From NCBI GenBank assembly GCA_030813035.1, contig JAUSTV010000011.1: 64,000 nucleotides of DNA. One strand, given 5' to 3'. The notes under the pieces are model-generated. The model did not search any database. It was not told where the DNA came from and was given only the letters and a program-made list of their open reading frames with translations. Within the stretch, counting starts at the first letter, position 1; each line of letters begins with the position of its first letter. Positions 16,534 to 25,242 of this stretch are shown one piece after another. The translations under genes were made by a program, and so were the position numbers. Source of the DNA: Bacillus_BA fengqiuensis. Its GTDB lineage: Bacteria; Bacillota; Bacilli; Bacillales; Bacillaceae_H.

Positions 16534-16866
16534 TTGAGTTGGCTATTGGTATTCATTGCAGGAGTGATGGAGGTGGCATGGGCTTCAGGCCTTAAGTATG
16601 CGGATTCACTCGGTGATTGGGTCATAACGACGATTTTAATTGCTTTCAGTTTCATGTTGCTCATCCGCTCATATAAAACGATTCCGGTTGCGGCAGCATA
16701 CACCGTCTTTGTCGGAATAGGAACGGTCGGTACTTATGCAGTCGGAATCTTATTAGGTGAACCATATTCTATGAAACAACTATTTTTTGTGCTCGTACTG
16801 CTGGCGGGGATTATTGGGATGAAGGCATTCACAAAGAAAAACGATGCAAAGATGGAAGGTGACTGA
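16534..16866 (+). CDS. Small multidrug resistance (SMR) family transporter subunit 1
   Basis: The 110-residue product has four membrane helices and the SMR landmarks: Glu in the first helix (AGVMEVAWASGLKYAD, residues 8-23), the segment IPVAAAYTVFVGIGTVGTYAVGILLGEP (about 50-77) and a short charged tail. It starts with TTG 16534 after AAAGGGGG. With the next gene, 2 bases on, it likely forms a heteromeric exporter, as in other paired SMR systems. The GVMEVAWASGLKYA pattern is of the SugE/Gdx-like branch, so guanidinium-type substrates are possible. Confidence 0.9.
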   Translation: MSWLLVFIAGVMEVAWASGLKYADSLGDWVITTILIAFSFMLLIRSYKTIPVAAAYTVFVGIGTVGTYAVGILLGEPYSMKQLFFVLVLLAGIIGMKAFTKKNDAKMEGD

Positions 16867-16868
16867 AG

Positions 16869-17183
16869 ATGATCTGGATTTATTTAATATTGGCGGGGAT
16901 TGAAGAGATTATCGCAACAGTTGCGATGAAATATATGAATGGCACAACAAAAAAATGGCCGCTTTTTGTGATGATCATTGGATTTATATTTTCCTTTTAC
17001 TGTTTGTCAAAAGCGATGGTCGTTCTTCCTGCGGGCGTTGCTTATGCGGTATGGACTGGAATTGGGACAATTGGAATCACGGTAGTCGGTGTACTCTGGT
17101 TCAAAGAACGTTTCAGCTTGTATCAGTATCTATCACTCTGTTTCGTCTTGGCCGGTGTCATTGGCTTACGGATGACGTCTTAA
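16869..17183 (+). CDS. Small multidrug resistance (SMR) family transporter subunit 2
   Basis: The 104-residue product has four membrane helices. The first helix contains paired glutamates (LAGIEEIIATVAMKYMNG), and VLPAGVAYAVWTGIGTIGITVVGVLWFKERF is the conserved middle to third helix. It begins 2 bases after the stop of its partner, with GGTGACTGAAG as ribosome binding site. Unequal partner subunits of opposite membrane orientation are known for paired SMR proteins; the charge distribution here has not been worked out fully. Confidence 0.9.
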   Translation: MIWIYLILAGIEEIIATVAMKYMNGTTKKWPLFVMIIGFIFSFYCLSKAMVVLPAGVAYAVWTGIGTIGITVVGVLWFKERFSLYQYLSLCFVLAGVIGLRMTS

Positions 17184-17327
17184 TGGACACCATTCCTATT
17201 TGCTGCACATTTCTCCCTTTTGAACATTTCGTCGACTCCTCACATATTTTGTTACAAAGATAGCGGCGTATTCTATTTACCAGTTTTTCATCATTAAAGA
17301 GAATGCCGACAAGGGGAGAGGAGCACA

Positions 17328-19202
17328 TTGACATTACGAAAGAACGTTGAATCAACAATTGCCGGTCTTGTTCAGTCTTTTCAGCAATATCAAAGTACGG
17401 ATGGCGCATGGCGGTATTGTTTGGAGACCGGTCCTGCTACAGACGCCTATTTAATCATTCTTTTGCGAACGCTGGAAATCGAGGAGGAAGAGCTTATTCG
17501 CATGCTTGCTAAACGGCTCCTCGGCAAGCAAGCAAAAACCGGAGCATGGAAGCTGTTCCATGACGATGAAGGAAATTTGGATGCAACGGTCGAGGCTTAT
17601 TATGCCTTGCTTTATTCTCGTTATGTACAAAAAGATGACCCCCGAATGCAAAAAGCAAAAGAATTTATTATCGCAAACGGCGGGATGTCAAATATCAAAA
17701 GTTTGCTGACAGAAGTGCTTCTTGCATTGACCGGTCAAATCCCATGGCCGAAAAATATAAAAATTCCATTGGAGTTCATTTTGTTTCCAAAATGGTTTCC
17801 ATTGAATCTCTTTGACTTGTCCGGCCACGGCCGAGTTCATCTTGTACCGATCATGATTGCAGCAGACCGAAATTATTCCATGAAAAGCCGGTATACTCCA
17901 GATGTGAGTGATCTTTACGTACAAGGCGAAAAATCTAAAAAACAGTACTCCTCCATCACTCTTTTGTTTCAAACCTTGAAGTTGGCAGCCAAATCACTTC
18001 CACTTATCTCCGACCGCATCCATAAAAAAGCGTTAAGGCAGGCTGAAACATTCATGCTCAAACGCATCGAGCCTGATGGAACGCTTCTCACTTACTCCAC
18101 ATCAACAATATTAATGATCTTTTCCCTACTGTCCATCGGCTATTCAAGAGATTCAAAGGCTATAAGCAATGCCGTTCAAGGATTAAAGACCTTGGTTTGT
18201 ACAATGGAGGGTCGGTCCCATTTACAAGTGGCCACTTCAACGGTATGGGATACTGCCTTAATCAGTCAGGCGATGCAAGAAGCCGGCGTTCCGGCCGTGA
18301 ATCCAACCATCCAAAAAGCAGGGAAGTATTTGCTTTCGCGGCAGCAAAATCAAAAAACGGATTGGAGCATCCATAATCCAAAAGCCGAACCAGGGGGATG
18401 GGGGTTTTCGGATGTTAATACAACATACCCGGATCTGGACTGCACGGCAATGGCATTGCGTGCCATGAAAGGGGAGACGGCAAACCATCTAACATATGAG
18501 GAAGCATGGAAGCGAGGGTTAAATTGGATTTTATCCATGCAAAATGAGGACGGCGGATGGCCCGCTTTCGAAAAAAATACAGATAAGAAGATGGTAAAAT
18601 TCATTCCGTTTGAAGGGGCAGCAGAGTTTGTTGCAGACTCTCCCACACCTGATTTAACAGGAAGGGTTCTTCAGTTTCTAGGTCAAGATGCTGGCCTGAA
18701 AAAAGACCATCCTCAAGTGAAAAAAGCGGTCAAGTGGTTAAGAAAACAGCAAAAATCCAATGGCTCGTGGTTTGGGCGATGGGGGATTTCCTTCATCCAT
18801 GGCACAAGTGCAGCCGCTCTAGGCCTCATTTATGCCGGGGTATCTAAGCGAGATCGAGCCATTTCACGGGCCGTTAAATGGCTGCTTAGTGTTCAAAATG
18901 ATGACGGCGGATGGGGAGAGTCGGCAAAGAGTGATGTCGTGAAAGAATATGTTCCGCTTGGGTCCAGTACACCTTCCCAGACGGCGTGGGCACTCGAACT
19001 ATTGATTGAAGTACATGAAAAACCGACGGCCGAGATCAACCGGGGAATGGAATTCTTAATCGACTCACTAGGAAAGCAAGACTGGAGAAGCACTTATCCG
19101 ACAGGAGGGGGCCTCCCCGGCAGTGTCTATTTTTACTATACCAGCCTGAATCATGCATGGGGCTTACTCGTTCTTGCGAAATATAAACAAAAGTATCTTT
19201 AA
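17328..19202 (+). CDS. sqhC: Squalene-hopene cyclase family protein, probably sporulenol synthase
   Basis: The 624-residue product has the (alpha/alpha)6 terpene cyclase layout with several QW repeats (QSTDGAW, QNEDGGWPAF, QKSNGSWFGRWG, QNDDGGWGES). In spore-forming Bacillus, relatives cyclise C35 tetraprenyl-beta-curcumene to sporulenes, lipids linked to heat and peroxide resistance of spores. The catalytic motif that reads DxDD in squalene-hopene cyclases reads D-L-D-C here (about residues 368-371, within YPDLDCTAMAL), with Cys in place of the last Asp. The start is TTG 17328 after GGGGAGAGGAG. The gene is monocistronic, followed by repeat copy B. The name is by family and context. Confidence 0.85.
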   Translation: MTLRKNVESTIAGLVQSFQQYQSTDGAWRYCLETGPATDAYLIILLRTLEIEEEELIRMLAKRLLGKQAKTGAWKLFHDDEGNLDATVEAYYALLYSRYVQKDDPRMQKAKEFIIANGGMSNIKSLLTEVLLALTGQIPWPKNIKIPLEFILFPKWFPLNLFDLSGHGRVHLVPIMIAADRNYSMKSRYTPDVSDLYVQGEKSKKQYSSITLLFQTLKLAAKSLPLISDRIHKKALRQAETFMLKRIEPDGTLLTYSTSTILMIFSLLSIGYSRDSKAISNAVQGLKTLVCTMEGRSHLQVATSTVWDTALISQAMQEAGVPAVNPTIQKAGKYLLSRQQNQKTDWSIHNPKAEPGGWGFSDVNTTYPDLDCTAMALRAMKGETANHLTYEEAWKRGLNWILSMQNEDGGWPAFEKNTDKKMVKFIPFEGAAEFVADSPTPDLTGRVLQFLGQDAGLKKDHPQVKKAVKWLRKQQKSNGSWFGRWGISFIHGTSAAALGLIYAGVSKRDRAISRAVKWLLSVQNDDGGWGESAKSDVVKEYVPLGSSTPSQTAWALELLIEVHEKPTAEINRGMEFLIDSLGKQDWRSTYPTGGGLPGSVYFYYTSLNHAWGLLVLAKYKQKYL

Positions 19203-19308
19203 ATTTATATAAAGGAAACTTCCATCGGTGGAGGTGTTCCTTCATCCCCACTTAAGAGCTTTGAAACGGGGGTTTTACTGCCCATTAATGCGGGATAAAA
19301 CATATTAC

Positions 19309-19416
19309 TGACAGGCCTCGTCATATAAACCCTCAGCTTTACTGGGTTTTTCATGTCGGGGCCTGTCAGGAGGATAACTCAAAAGGGTTTGTTTTTACCC
19401 TTTTGAGTTATCCTCT
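19309..19416. repeat. Two-hairpin intergenic repeat, copy B
   Basis: Hairpin one (19309-19368) has TGACAGGCC / GGCCTGTCA arms enclosing a smaller AAACCC / GGGTTT hairpin. Hairpin two (19370-19415) is a perfect 19-bp stem around an eight-base loop and is followed by T-rich sequence. The same two modules occur at 1526-1622 and in inverted order at 19773-19872. The preceding stretch 19207-19300 holds other inverted motifs (TTTTACTGCCCATTAATGC then GGGATAAAA), of which a diverged form occurs near 46870-46905. Confidence 0.75.
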
Positions 19417-19599
19417 TTAATAAATCTCTTTAATGCCAGCTAAGCGGATGGAAAAAACTTTTTCCTTGTCGTCTTTTAATGAAAGAGTTTGGTCATTCAA
19501 ATTAAGGTTACACACACGGCCTTTGCATGTTTTCAATGCTCCATTTTGATAGTAGTTAATGGTTATCGGAAGTTTTGTTCGCAATGCTTTCAAAATCAT
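19417..19599 (-). CDS. Small YolD-like domain protein
   Basis: The 60-residue product reads MILKALRTKLPITINYYQNG at its start, and the later segment KGRVCNLNLNDQTLSLKDD followed by FSIRLAGIKEIY recalls the beta-rich core of YolD-like proteins, which are usually about 110 residues. AAAGGGGAT lies 7 bases before the chosen ATG (19599); an ATG two codons earlier is too close to that site. Function unknown. Its 3' end abuts the long hairpin of repeat copy B, which can serve as terminator from both sides. Confidence 0.6.
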   Translation of the reverse strand: MILKALRTKLPITINYYQNGALKTCKGRVCNLNLNDQTLSLKDDKEKVFSIRLAGIKEIY

Positions 19600-19772
19600 C
19601 TCCATATCCCCTTTCTCAGCAGTAGTAATGTGTATGAAACAATCTGTTCAACGGATTGTCTAGTAGTATTGGATGATAAAAGAAACCGCTATTGCTACGA
19701 TAATTCAATTATACAACAAAATGAAGAAAGCGTTTACATATTTTTTGAACAAAATGTGAATCTTTGAACAAG

Positions 19773-19872
19773 AAGATGACCGAAAAGGGCGCAAAAAACC
19801 CTTTTCGGTCATCTTAATGAAAGGCCCCGTCTTAAAAATCCAGTAAAATCAGGAATTCATGTCGGGGCCTTC
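19773..19872. repeat. Two-hairpin intergenic repeat, copy C (inverted)
   Basis: A perfect 17-bp stem (arms 19773-19789 and 19799-19815, AAAAGGG facing CCCTTTT) is followed by a hairpin with AAGGCCCCG / CGGGGCCTT arms (19821-19829, 19863-19871). Read on the other strand the order and the inner sequence (CCTGATTTTACTGG and TTTTT before the right arm) match copy B. It lies between two minus-strand genes and can terminate the deacetylase transcript. Confidence 0.72.
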
Positions 19873-19928
19873 CATTAAAAATAATGTTGTGGTCTGTTCA
19901 GGAGCTATGGCACATTTTGTTTATCCCT

Positions 19929-20669
19929 TTAGTTCGACTGGACGGCTGTTTTAAATTCCTCCATTGTCGTTGAATACTTCACATAAATCCGGGGGAGGAG
20001 ATAACGTTCGTTTTTTACTCCTTGTTTTACGTAAGGACCAGGTGTTGTGGTAAGGCCGAATTGGTAGTATTTTTTCGTTTCAGCTACCACCCGGTCATTG
20101 AAGTTACCATAAGGGTATGCGAGGGCGATAACCGGTTTGCCCGTGATTTTTTCGATATTTTTCTTTGATTGTCCCAATTCATATTTAAAATCGACCTCCT
20201 TCGTTAAATCAGGATGTGTGGCCGTATGGGACTGAATGGAGAAGAAGCCTGTTCCGGCAAGATTTTTCAATTCCGTTTTCGATAGACGAGTGGAACGTCC
20301 GACGAAATCGGAAATCACAAAGAGCGTTGCGGCAGGCTGGAAGGCCGTATCTTGAAGCTTTCGGAATACATTTAACACATTCAGGTTATTTTTATAGCCA
20401 TCATCGAGTGTAATGAAAATCGGTTTATTGACTTTGTCAATCTCGTCCCATCGTTCAAAAGTTAACAATGTATAGCCGTTATCCTTTAAATACTTCATTT
20501 GTTTTTCAAAGTTCTCAGGCGTCACATACAATTCTTTGGAACCGCTCCCTTTAAACTCATCAATCGAGTGATAAATCAAAATGGGGACTTGCTGCTGCGC
20601 CGCCCCTTGCAAAGGAGAGGTAAATATGAGCAGGAGCGGCAACAGGAACAGCATGGCTGCTATTCTCAT
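19929..20669 (-). CDS. Secreted polysaccharide deacetylase (NodB domain, carbohydrate esterase 4)
   Basis: The 246-residue product starts with a signal peptide (MRIAAMLFLLPLLLIFTSPLQGAAQ). The NodB fold follows with motif 1 TLDDGY (Asp 89, Asp 90), motif 2 SHTATHP (His 148, His 152 as metal ligands) and motif 3 AYPYGNFN (185-192). It should remove N-acetyl groups from a cell-wall polymer or glycan. It is shorter than spore-cortex PdaA enzymes and has no extra binding domain. The 410-base gap upstream of its start holds the divergent control region of the quinol oxidase operon. Confidence 0.9.
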   Translation of the reverse strand: MRIAAMLFLLPLLLIFTSPLQGAAQQQVPILIYHSIDEFKGSGSKELYVTPENFEKQMKYLKDNGYTLLTFERWDEIDKVNKPIFITLDDGYKNNLNVLNVFRKLQDTAFQPAATLFVISDFVGRSTRLSKTELKNLAGTGFFSIQSHTATHPDLTKEVDFKYELGQSKKNIEKITGKPVIALAYPYGNFNDRVVAETKKYYQFGLTTTPGPYVKQGVKNERYLLPRIYVKYSTTMEEFKTAVQSN

Positions 20670-20898
20670 GTTATTCCACCTTTCATCACTGCCTTTTGGT
20701 CATATTGTTCCGGAACATGTCCATTTTTATCCCGTTCTGACGGCAGTTTTTTCCCGTTATGGTCATCATTTCTCCACATCTATTTTCTGCATTCATGAAC
20801 ATCACCCTTTGGATTTTTATGTAAAATATACAGCTTATTTCCAAAAAAAAGAATAAATTGTGTCAGAAGAAATAAAACACGTTCATTTTGATTGTAAG

Positions 20899-20914
20899 TG
20901 TGACAAATATCACA
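20899..20914. promoter_or_regulatory. Fnr/Crp-type binding site upstream of qoxA
   Basis: TGTGACAAATATCACA is a perfect TGTGA-N6-TCACA palindrome, the Fnr box form known in Bacillus. It lies 165 bases before the qoxA start, near a possible -10 (TTATAT, 20925-20930). A role in lowering aa3 quinol oxidase expression when oxygen is short is inferred. Confidence 0.68.
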
Positions 20915-20949
20915 TCTCTTCAGATTATATCGTGATAATTTATGAGAAG

Positions 20950-20965
20950 CGTGAGATACATCACA
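20950..20965. promoter_or_regulatory. Second Fnr-like site upstream of qoxA
   Basis: CGTGAGATACATCACA differs from TGTGA-N6-TCACA at one position. Its centre is 51 bp from that of the perfect site, close to five helical turns. It lies downstream of the likely promoter, where binding would block transcription. Confidence 0.55.
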
Positions 20966-21078
20966 ATTCATCCGATTATCAGATGATAACATGATGGTTT
21001 CTCTCATTTGATTGTATCCGCAAAAAAGACAGTTTCATGTAGATGATTGCGGGATATGCAGGGAAGGAGATGAAAAAT

Positions 21079-22005
21079 ATGAAAAGGCAGAAATGGCTGC
21101 ATAAAAGCAAGCTATGGATGATGGCAGCAATGACGATGGTCTTGCTGGCTGGGTGCGATGACCGTTACTTTGTATTGAATCCGCAAGGGCCGGTTGCGCA
21201 AAAAGAGTATGATCTCATTATTTTTTCCATTATTTTATGTGCAATTGTCGTCATCCCCGTTTTAGGTCTTCTTGTGTATATCGTGTTCCGTTACCGTGAT
21301 AAACCGGGAAACAACGCTCCATATACACCAGAGTGGGATGATAGTAAAACGCTTGAAATCATTTGGTGGGGGATTCCAATTGTCATTATCGGTATTCTTG
21401 GCTTCTTTACCGCTAAGACGACATATGAATTGGTAGAACCTCCTGAAAAGGATGTAAAACCGATTACCATTCAAGTTACATCGCTTGATTGGAAATGGTT
21501 GTTTCAATATCCAGAACAAGAAATTGCGACGGTCAACTATGTGGAAATTCCAGAAGACAAGCCGGTTCAATTTGTTATTACAGCAGACGCTCCGATGAAC
21601 TCTTTCTGGGTGCCTCAGCTTGGAGGCCAAGTATATGCGATGCCGGGAATGGCAATGCCGCTTTGGCTGCAAGCCGATCAATCGGGCGAATACTTCGGTG
21701 CGGGTGCCAACTTTACGGGAGACGGTTTTGCCCATATGAATTTTAAAGTGATCGCAAAACCGCAAGAAGAGTTCGACGAATGGGTGGCAAGCGTAAAAGA
21801 AGAAGCGTCGCCTTTAACCGAGATGGGCTATGAAGAATTGTCAAAGCAGGGTGTGGCAAAAGAAATGTCATTCTCATCCATCCCTCCGCTTTTATACTAT
21901 GACACAGTCATGAAAAACGGAGGAGAATATATGGAACATAATGCAAAAACCGCTCTTGAAGCACTTTGTGGTCTAAGATATGGACCGGATTTTGAATCTA
22001 AATAA
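21079..22005 (+). CDS. qoxA: Cytochrome aa3 quinol oxidase subunit II
   Basis: The 308-residue product is subunit II of the heme-copper menaquinol oxidase in the cytoplasmic membrane. A lipoprotein signal ends in LLAGCDDRYFVLNPQGPVA, two membrane helices follow (about 40-62 and 85-105), then the cupredoxin-like outer domain (PITIQVTSLDWKWLFQYPEQ, APMNSFWVPQLGGQVYAMPGM). The Cys/His residues of the CuA centre found in cytochrome c oxidases are absent, as expected of a quinol oxidase. I start at ATG 21079 after GGAAGGAGAT; the in-frame ATG at 21043 lacks such a site. First gene of qoxABCD. Confidence 0.96.
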   Translation: MKRQKWLHKSKLWMMAAMTMVLLAGCDDRYFVLNPQGPVAQKEYDLIIFSIILCAIVVIPVLGLLVYIVFRYRDKPGNNAPYTPEWDDSKTLEIIWWGIPIVIIGILGFFTAKTTYELVEPPEKDVKPITIQVTSLDWKWLFQYPEQEIATVNYVEIPEDKPVQFVITADAPMNSFWVPQLGGQVYAMPGMAMPLWLQADQSGEYFGAGANFTGDGFAHMNFKVIAKPQEEFDEWVASVKEEASPLTEMGYEELSKQGVAKEMSFSSIPPLLYYDTVMKNGGEYMEHNAKTALEALCGLRYGPDFESK

Positions 22006-22034
22006 TTGGAGATCAGGGAAAGGAGGAAATCCCT

Positions 22035-24002
22035 TTGTTCGATAAACTAAAAGATTTCGCATCGGAATTTTTTGTAACAGGCGAACCGCTCATTTATGGT
22101 GCGGATGTCTCAATCGTTTTAACAATGATTGGAATTGTCTTCGTTTTAACTTATTTCAAAAAATGGAAATGGTTATGGCGTGAATGGCTCACAACTGTTG
22201 ACCATAAGAAAATCGGAATCATGTATATGCTTTCTTCATTACTAATGCTGTTCCGAGGCGGGGTAGACGCTCTCTTGATGCGTATCCAGCTTGCATTCCC
22301 GCAGTGGGAGTTTTTAGACTCGCATCACTATAATGAAATTTTTACGACTCACGGTACGATCATGATCCTATTCATGGCGATGCCGCTTATGTTTGCCTTC
22401 TTTAATATCGTTGTTCCGCTTCAAATCGGCGCAAGGGACGTAGCGTACCCGTTTTTAAATGCCGTCAGCTTTTGGTTGTTTTTCTTTGGAGCGATGTTGT
22501 TTAACATTTCCTTCGTAATCGGAGGTTCTCCAGCGGCCGGATGGCTTAGCTACCCGCCGTTGTCAGGAACGGAATTTAGTCCGGGCCCTGGACAGGATTT
22601 CTATATTTGGGGAGTTCAGATTTCCGGTATCGGTAGTTTGGCTTCAGGTATTAACTTCATCGTTACGATTTTAAAAATGCGTGCACCGGGAATGAAGTTA
22701 ATGGATATGCCATTATTCACTTGGTCCGTATTGGCAAGCTGTATCACCATCATTTTCGCGTTCCCTGTATTAACGGTGACACTTGCTTTATTATTTGTCG
22801 ACCGCTTCTTTGACGGACATTTGTTCACGATGGCCGGCGGCGGAAATCCGATGATGTACGTCAACTTAATCTGGATGTGGGGACATCCTGAGGTATACAT
22901 CGTTGTCCTTCCTGCATTCGGTATTTTCTCTGAAATTGTGGCGACATTCTCGAAGAAAAAAGTATTCGGTTACAAATCAATGGTGTTCTCAATGATGATC
23001 ATCAGTGTCCTCTCTTATTTCACATGGGTGCATCACTTCTTTACAATGGGTGCAGACGCCAACGTAAACGTGTTCTTTGCCATCACGACAATGGCGATTG
23101 GTATTCCGACAGGGGTAAAAGTATTTAACTGGTTATTCACGATGTTCCGCGGCCGTATTCAAATTACACAGCCGATGTTATGGACACTCGGATTCATTCC
23201 ATGCTTTGTTGTCGGAGGAGCGACGGGGGTTATGCTTTCCGTTGCACCAGCAGATTATCAATATCATAACAGTTATTTCTTAATTGCCCACTTCCACCAA
23301 GTGCTAATTGGCGGGGTAGTATTCGGCTTCTTCGCAGGACTTTATTATTGGTGGCCGAAAATGTTTGGCTTTAAATTGAATGACCGCCTTGGAAAATGGG
23401 CGTTCTGGACTTGGAACATCGGGTTCTATGTATGTTTCATGCCGCAATATGCGTTAGGATTCATGGGAATGACACGCCGTATTTACGTATATGACTTCGA
23501 TATGGGCTGGGGTCCATTAAATGTGGTTTCAACCGTCGGAGCATTCTTTATGGGAATCGGCTTCATCTTCCAGGTAGCCCAAATTCTTCATGGAATTAAG
23601 TATGGTGAGCGTGACTTAACAGGTGATCCATGGAATGGCCGTACATTAGAATGGTCCATCCCATCACCGCCGCCGCATTATAACTTTGCAGTTGTTCCTG
23701 AAGTAAAAGGACAAGATGCATGGTGGACAATGAAAGAGGAAATGAAAAATAAAGAGGCTAAAAAGTCCGTCAACCTTAAGCCGATCCATATGCCGAAAAA
23801 CTCGGGAATCCCGTTTATCATGTCGGTATTCTGGTTCATTGCCGGCTTTGGCTTGACATTCAATTGGGTATGGATGGCCATTTTCGGATTGATTGGAGTA
23901 GCAGGATGTATGCTTGCGCGCTCCTTCCAATATGATTCGGATTACTATATTCCGGTTGAAGAGATTAAAAGCACCGAGGCCTCATTAGGGAGGGTTGTAT
24001 AA
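22035..24002 (+). CDS. qoxB: Cytochrome aa3 quinol oxidase subunit I
   Basis: The 655-residue product is the catalytic subunit with heme and CuB sites and proton pumping. Landmarks include HTIMIL-type THGTIMILFMAMP (heme ligand), WMWGHPEVYIVVLPAFGIFSEI (His-Tyr crosslink region near residues 280-300), WVHHFFTMGADANVN (CuB histidines) and AHFHQVLIGG (heme ligands near 420). Some 14-15 membrane helices are expected. The start is TTG 22035 after AAAGGAGG, and the TAA stop overlaps the ATG of qoxC by one base. Confidence 0.97.
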   Translation: MFDKLKDFASEFFVTGEPLIYGADVSIVLTMIGIVFVLTYFKKWKWLWREWLTTVDHKKIGIMYMLSSLLMLFRGGVDALLMRIQLAFPQWEFLDSHHYNEIFTTHGTIMILFMAMPLMFAFFNIVVPLQIGARDVAYPFLNAVSFWLFFFGAMLFNISFVIGGSPAAGWLSYPPLSGTEFSPGPGQDFYIWGVQISGIGSLASGINFIVTILKMRAPGMKLMDMPLFTWSVLASCITIIFAFPVLTVTLALLFVDRFFDGHLFTMAGGGNPMMYVNLIWMWGHPEVYIVVLPAFGIFSEIVATFSKKKVFGYKSMVFSMMIISVLSYFTWVHHFFTMGADANVNVFFAITTMAIGIPTGVKVFNWLFTMFRGRIQITQPMLWTLGFIPCFVVGGATGVMLSVAPADYQYHNSYFLIAHFHQVLIGGVVFGFFAGLYYWWPKMFGFKLNDRLGKWAFWTWNIGFYVCFMPQYALGFMGMTRRIYVYDFDMGWGPLNVVSTVGAFFMGIGFIFQVAQILHGIKYGERDLTGDPWNGRTLEWSIPSPPPHYNFAVVPEVKGQDAWWTMKEEMKNKEAKKSVNLKPIHMPKNSGIPFIMSVFWFIAGFGLTFNWVWMAIFGLIGVAGCMLARSFQYDSDYYIPVEEIKSTEASLGRVV

Positions 24003-24601
24003 TGGCACATGCTGCAGCACATCATGACGAACATCATCATGAAGATCATGAATCGATCAAAGTACTTGGGTTTTGGTTGTTTCTTGTAACAGACTGTATT
24101 TTATTCGGAGCGTTGTTCGCGACATATGCCGTCCTTTGGGATCATACAGCCGGAGGCCCTACAGGAAAAGAACTATTTGAAGTACCGGGATTTGTTGCGG
24201 AAACCTTCATTCTATTGACGAGCAGTTTCACAAGCGGCCTGGCTGTGCTCGCCATGCAAAAAGGGAAGGTTAAAAGTTTAATTGGCTGGTTGATCGTAAC
24301 GGCATTGTTAGGTTTATCATTCATTGGTCTGGAAATCAATGAATTCCGTATCATGGTGCACGAAGGTGCAACGATTTCAACAAGTGCGTTCTTAACGGCC
24401 TTCTACACGCTGGTTAGTACGCACGGTATCCACGTATCGATCGGATTAGTGTGGATGACTTCCATCATTTTGCAATTGAAACGCCGCGGCATTACAGATG
24501 TCACGAAGCGTAAAGTGACGATCATCAGCTTGTATTGGCACTTCCTTGATGTCGTCTGGATTTTCCTTTACACAGCGGTTTATTTAATGGGGGTGATGTA
24601 A
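24002..24601 (+). CDS. qoxC: Cytochrome aa3 quinol oxidase subunit III
   Basis: The 199-residue product has five membrane helices and a His-rich N-terminal tail (MAHAAAHHDEHHHEDHES). FGALFATYAVLW, FYTLVSTHGIHVSIGL and YWHFLDVVWIFLYTAVYL are typical of subunit III of heme-copper oxidases. Its ATG overlaps the qoxB stop by one base, with a GGAGGGTTG site inside qoxB. Confidence 0.96.
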   Translation: MAHAAAHHDEHHHEDHESIKVLGFWLFLVTDCILFGALFATYAVLWDHTAGGPTGKELFEVPGFVAETFILLTSSFTSGLAVLAMQKGKVKSLIGWLIVTALLGLSFIGLEINEFRIMVHEGATISTSAFLTAFYTLVSTHGIHVSIGLVWMTSIILQLKRRGITDVTKRKVTIISLYWHFLDVVWIFLYTAVYLMGVM

Positions 24602-24602
24602 G

Positions 24603-24908
24603 ATGTCACACGAAGAACATCATGGGTCATTAAAAGCGTACGTCATCGGTTTTATCTTTTCGATTGTATTGACGATCATTCCGCTTGTTATGGTATTGAA
24701 CCATACGTTAAGCAGGGGACCGCTTGCTATGGTTATTATGGGGATGGCCGTTCTGCAGTTTTTCATTCAGTTGTTTTTCTTCATGCACATTAAAGAAGGA
24801 GAAAAACCTCGCTATAATGTCATGGCATTAGTTCTCGGAGTTGTCTTCGTCATTACGATCGTCGCCGGTTCAATGTGGATCATGACCTTTAACTCGCAAG
24901 TGCAATAA
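24603..24908 (+). CDS. qoxD: Cytochrome aa3 quinol oxidase subunit IV
   Basis: The 101-residue product has three membrane helices and starts MSHEEHHGSLKAYVIGFIFSIVLTIIP, like QoxD/CyoD subunits that help assembly. FFIQ-LFFFMHIKEGEKPRYN is the conserved end of the second helix. It follows qoxC directly and is the last gene before the terminator. Confidence 0.95.
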   Translation: MSHEEHHGSLKAYVIGFIFSIVLTIIPLVMVLNHTLSRGPLAMVIMGMAVLQFFIQLFFFMHIKEGEKPRYNVMALVLGVVFVITIVAGSMWIMTFNSQVQ

Positions 24909-24911
24909 CGT

Positions 24912-24965
24912 GAATCCTCAATAAGCGGGAGATAGAAACTCTCGCGCTTATTGGGGATTCTTTAT
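24912..24965 (+). terminator. Terminator of qoxABCD
   Basis: GAATCCTCAATAAGCG pairs with CGCTTATTGGGGATTC (one mismatch region) around an inner GGAGA / TCTCG hairpin, followed by TTTATAT. It lies 4 bases after the qoxD stop. A second, weaker hairpin with AAAAAGCC / GGCTTTTT arms is at about 24977-25021. The rest of 25025-25190 shows no gene. Confidence 0.82.
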
Positions 24966-25190
24966 ATGTAAATGAAAAAAGCCTGCACCCCATGCCAACT
25001 AGACATAGCTGCCGGCTTTTTCATTGAAAAAGTCCTGATCGATTCAGCTTTTTTCGATGAATCCACCTTAATTTTTAAACGTAATTATAGCGCTTTATAT
25101 ACATTCCACTTAATAATTCGACACATCTTCATCCCATCGAGCGACACTCACAATTGATGATTCAGGCAGCTTGTCGACGCTTAGGCGAAA

Positions 25191-25229
25191 ATAAAGGCCA
25201 TGGACGTTTTATCCATGGCCTTTATTTAT
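25191..25229 (-). terminator. Terminator of yjlC-ndh
   Basis: ATAAAGGCCATGGA and TCCATGGCCTTTAT form a perfect 14-bp stem with a seven-base loop, just past the ndh stop codon on the minus strand. T-rich sequence follows on both strands, so it can work bidirectionally between the convergent qox and ndh transcripts. Confidence 0.8.
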
Positions 25230-25242
25230 GTCGATTTATAAA

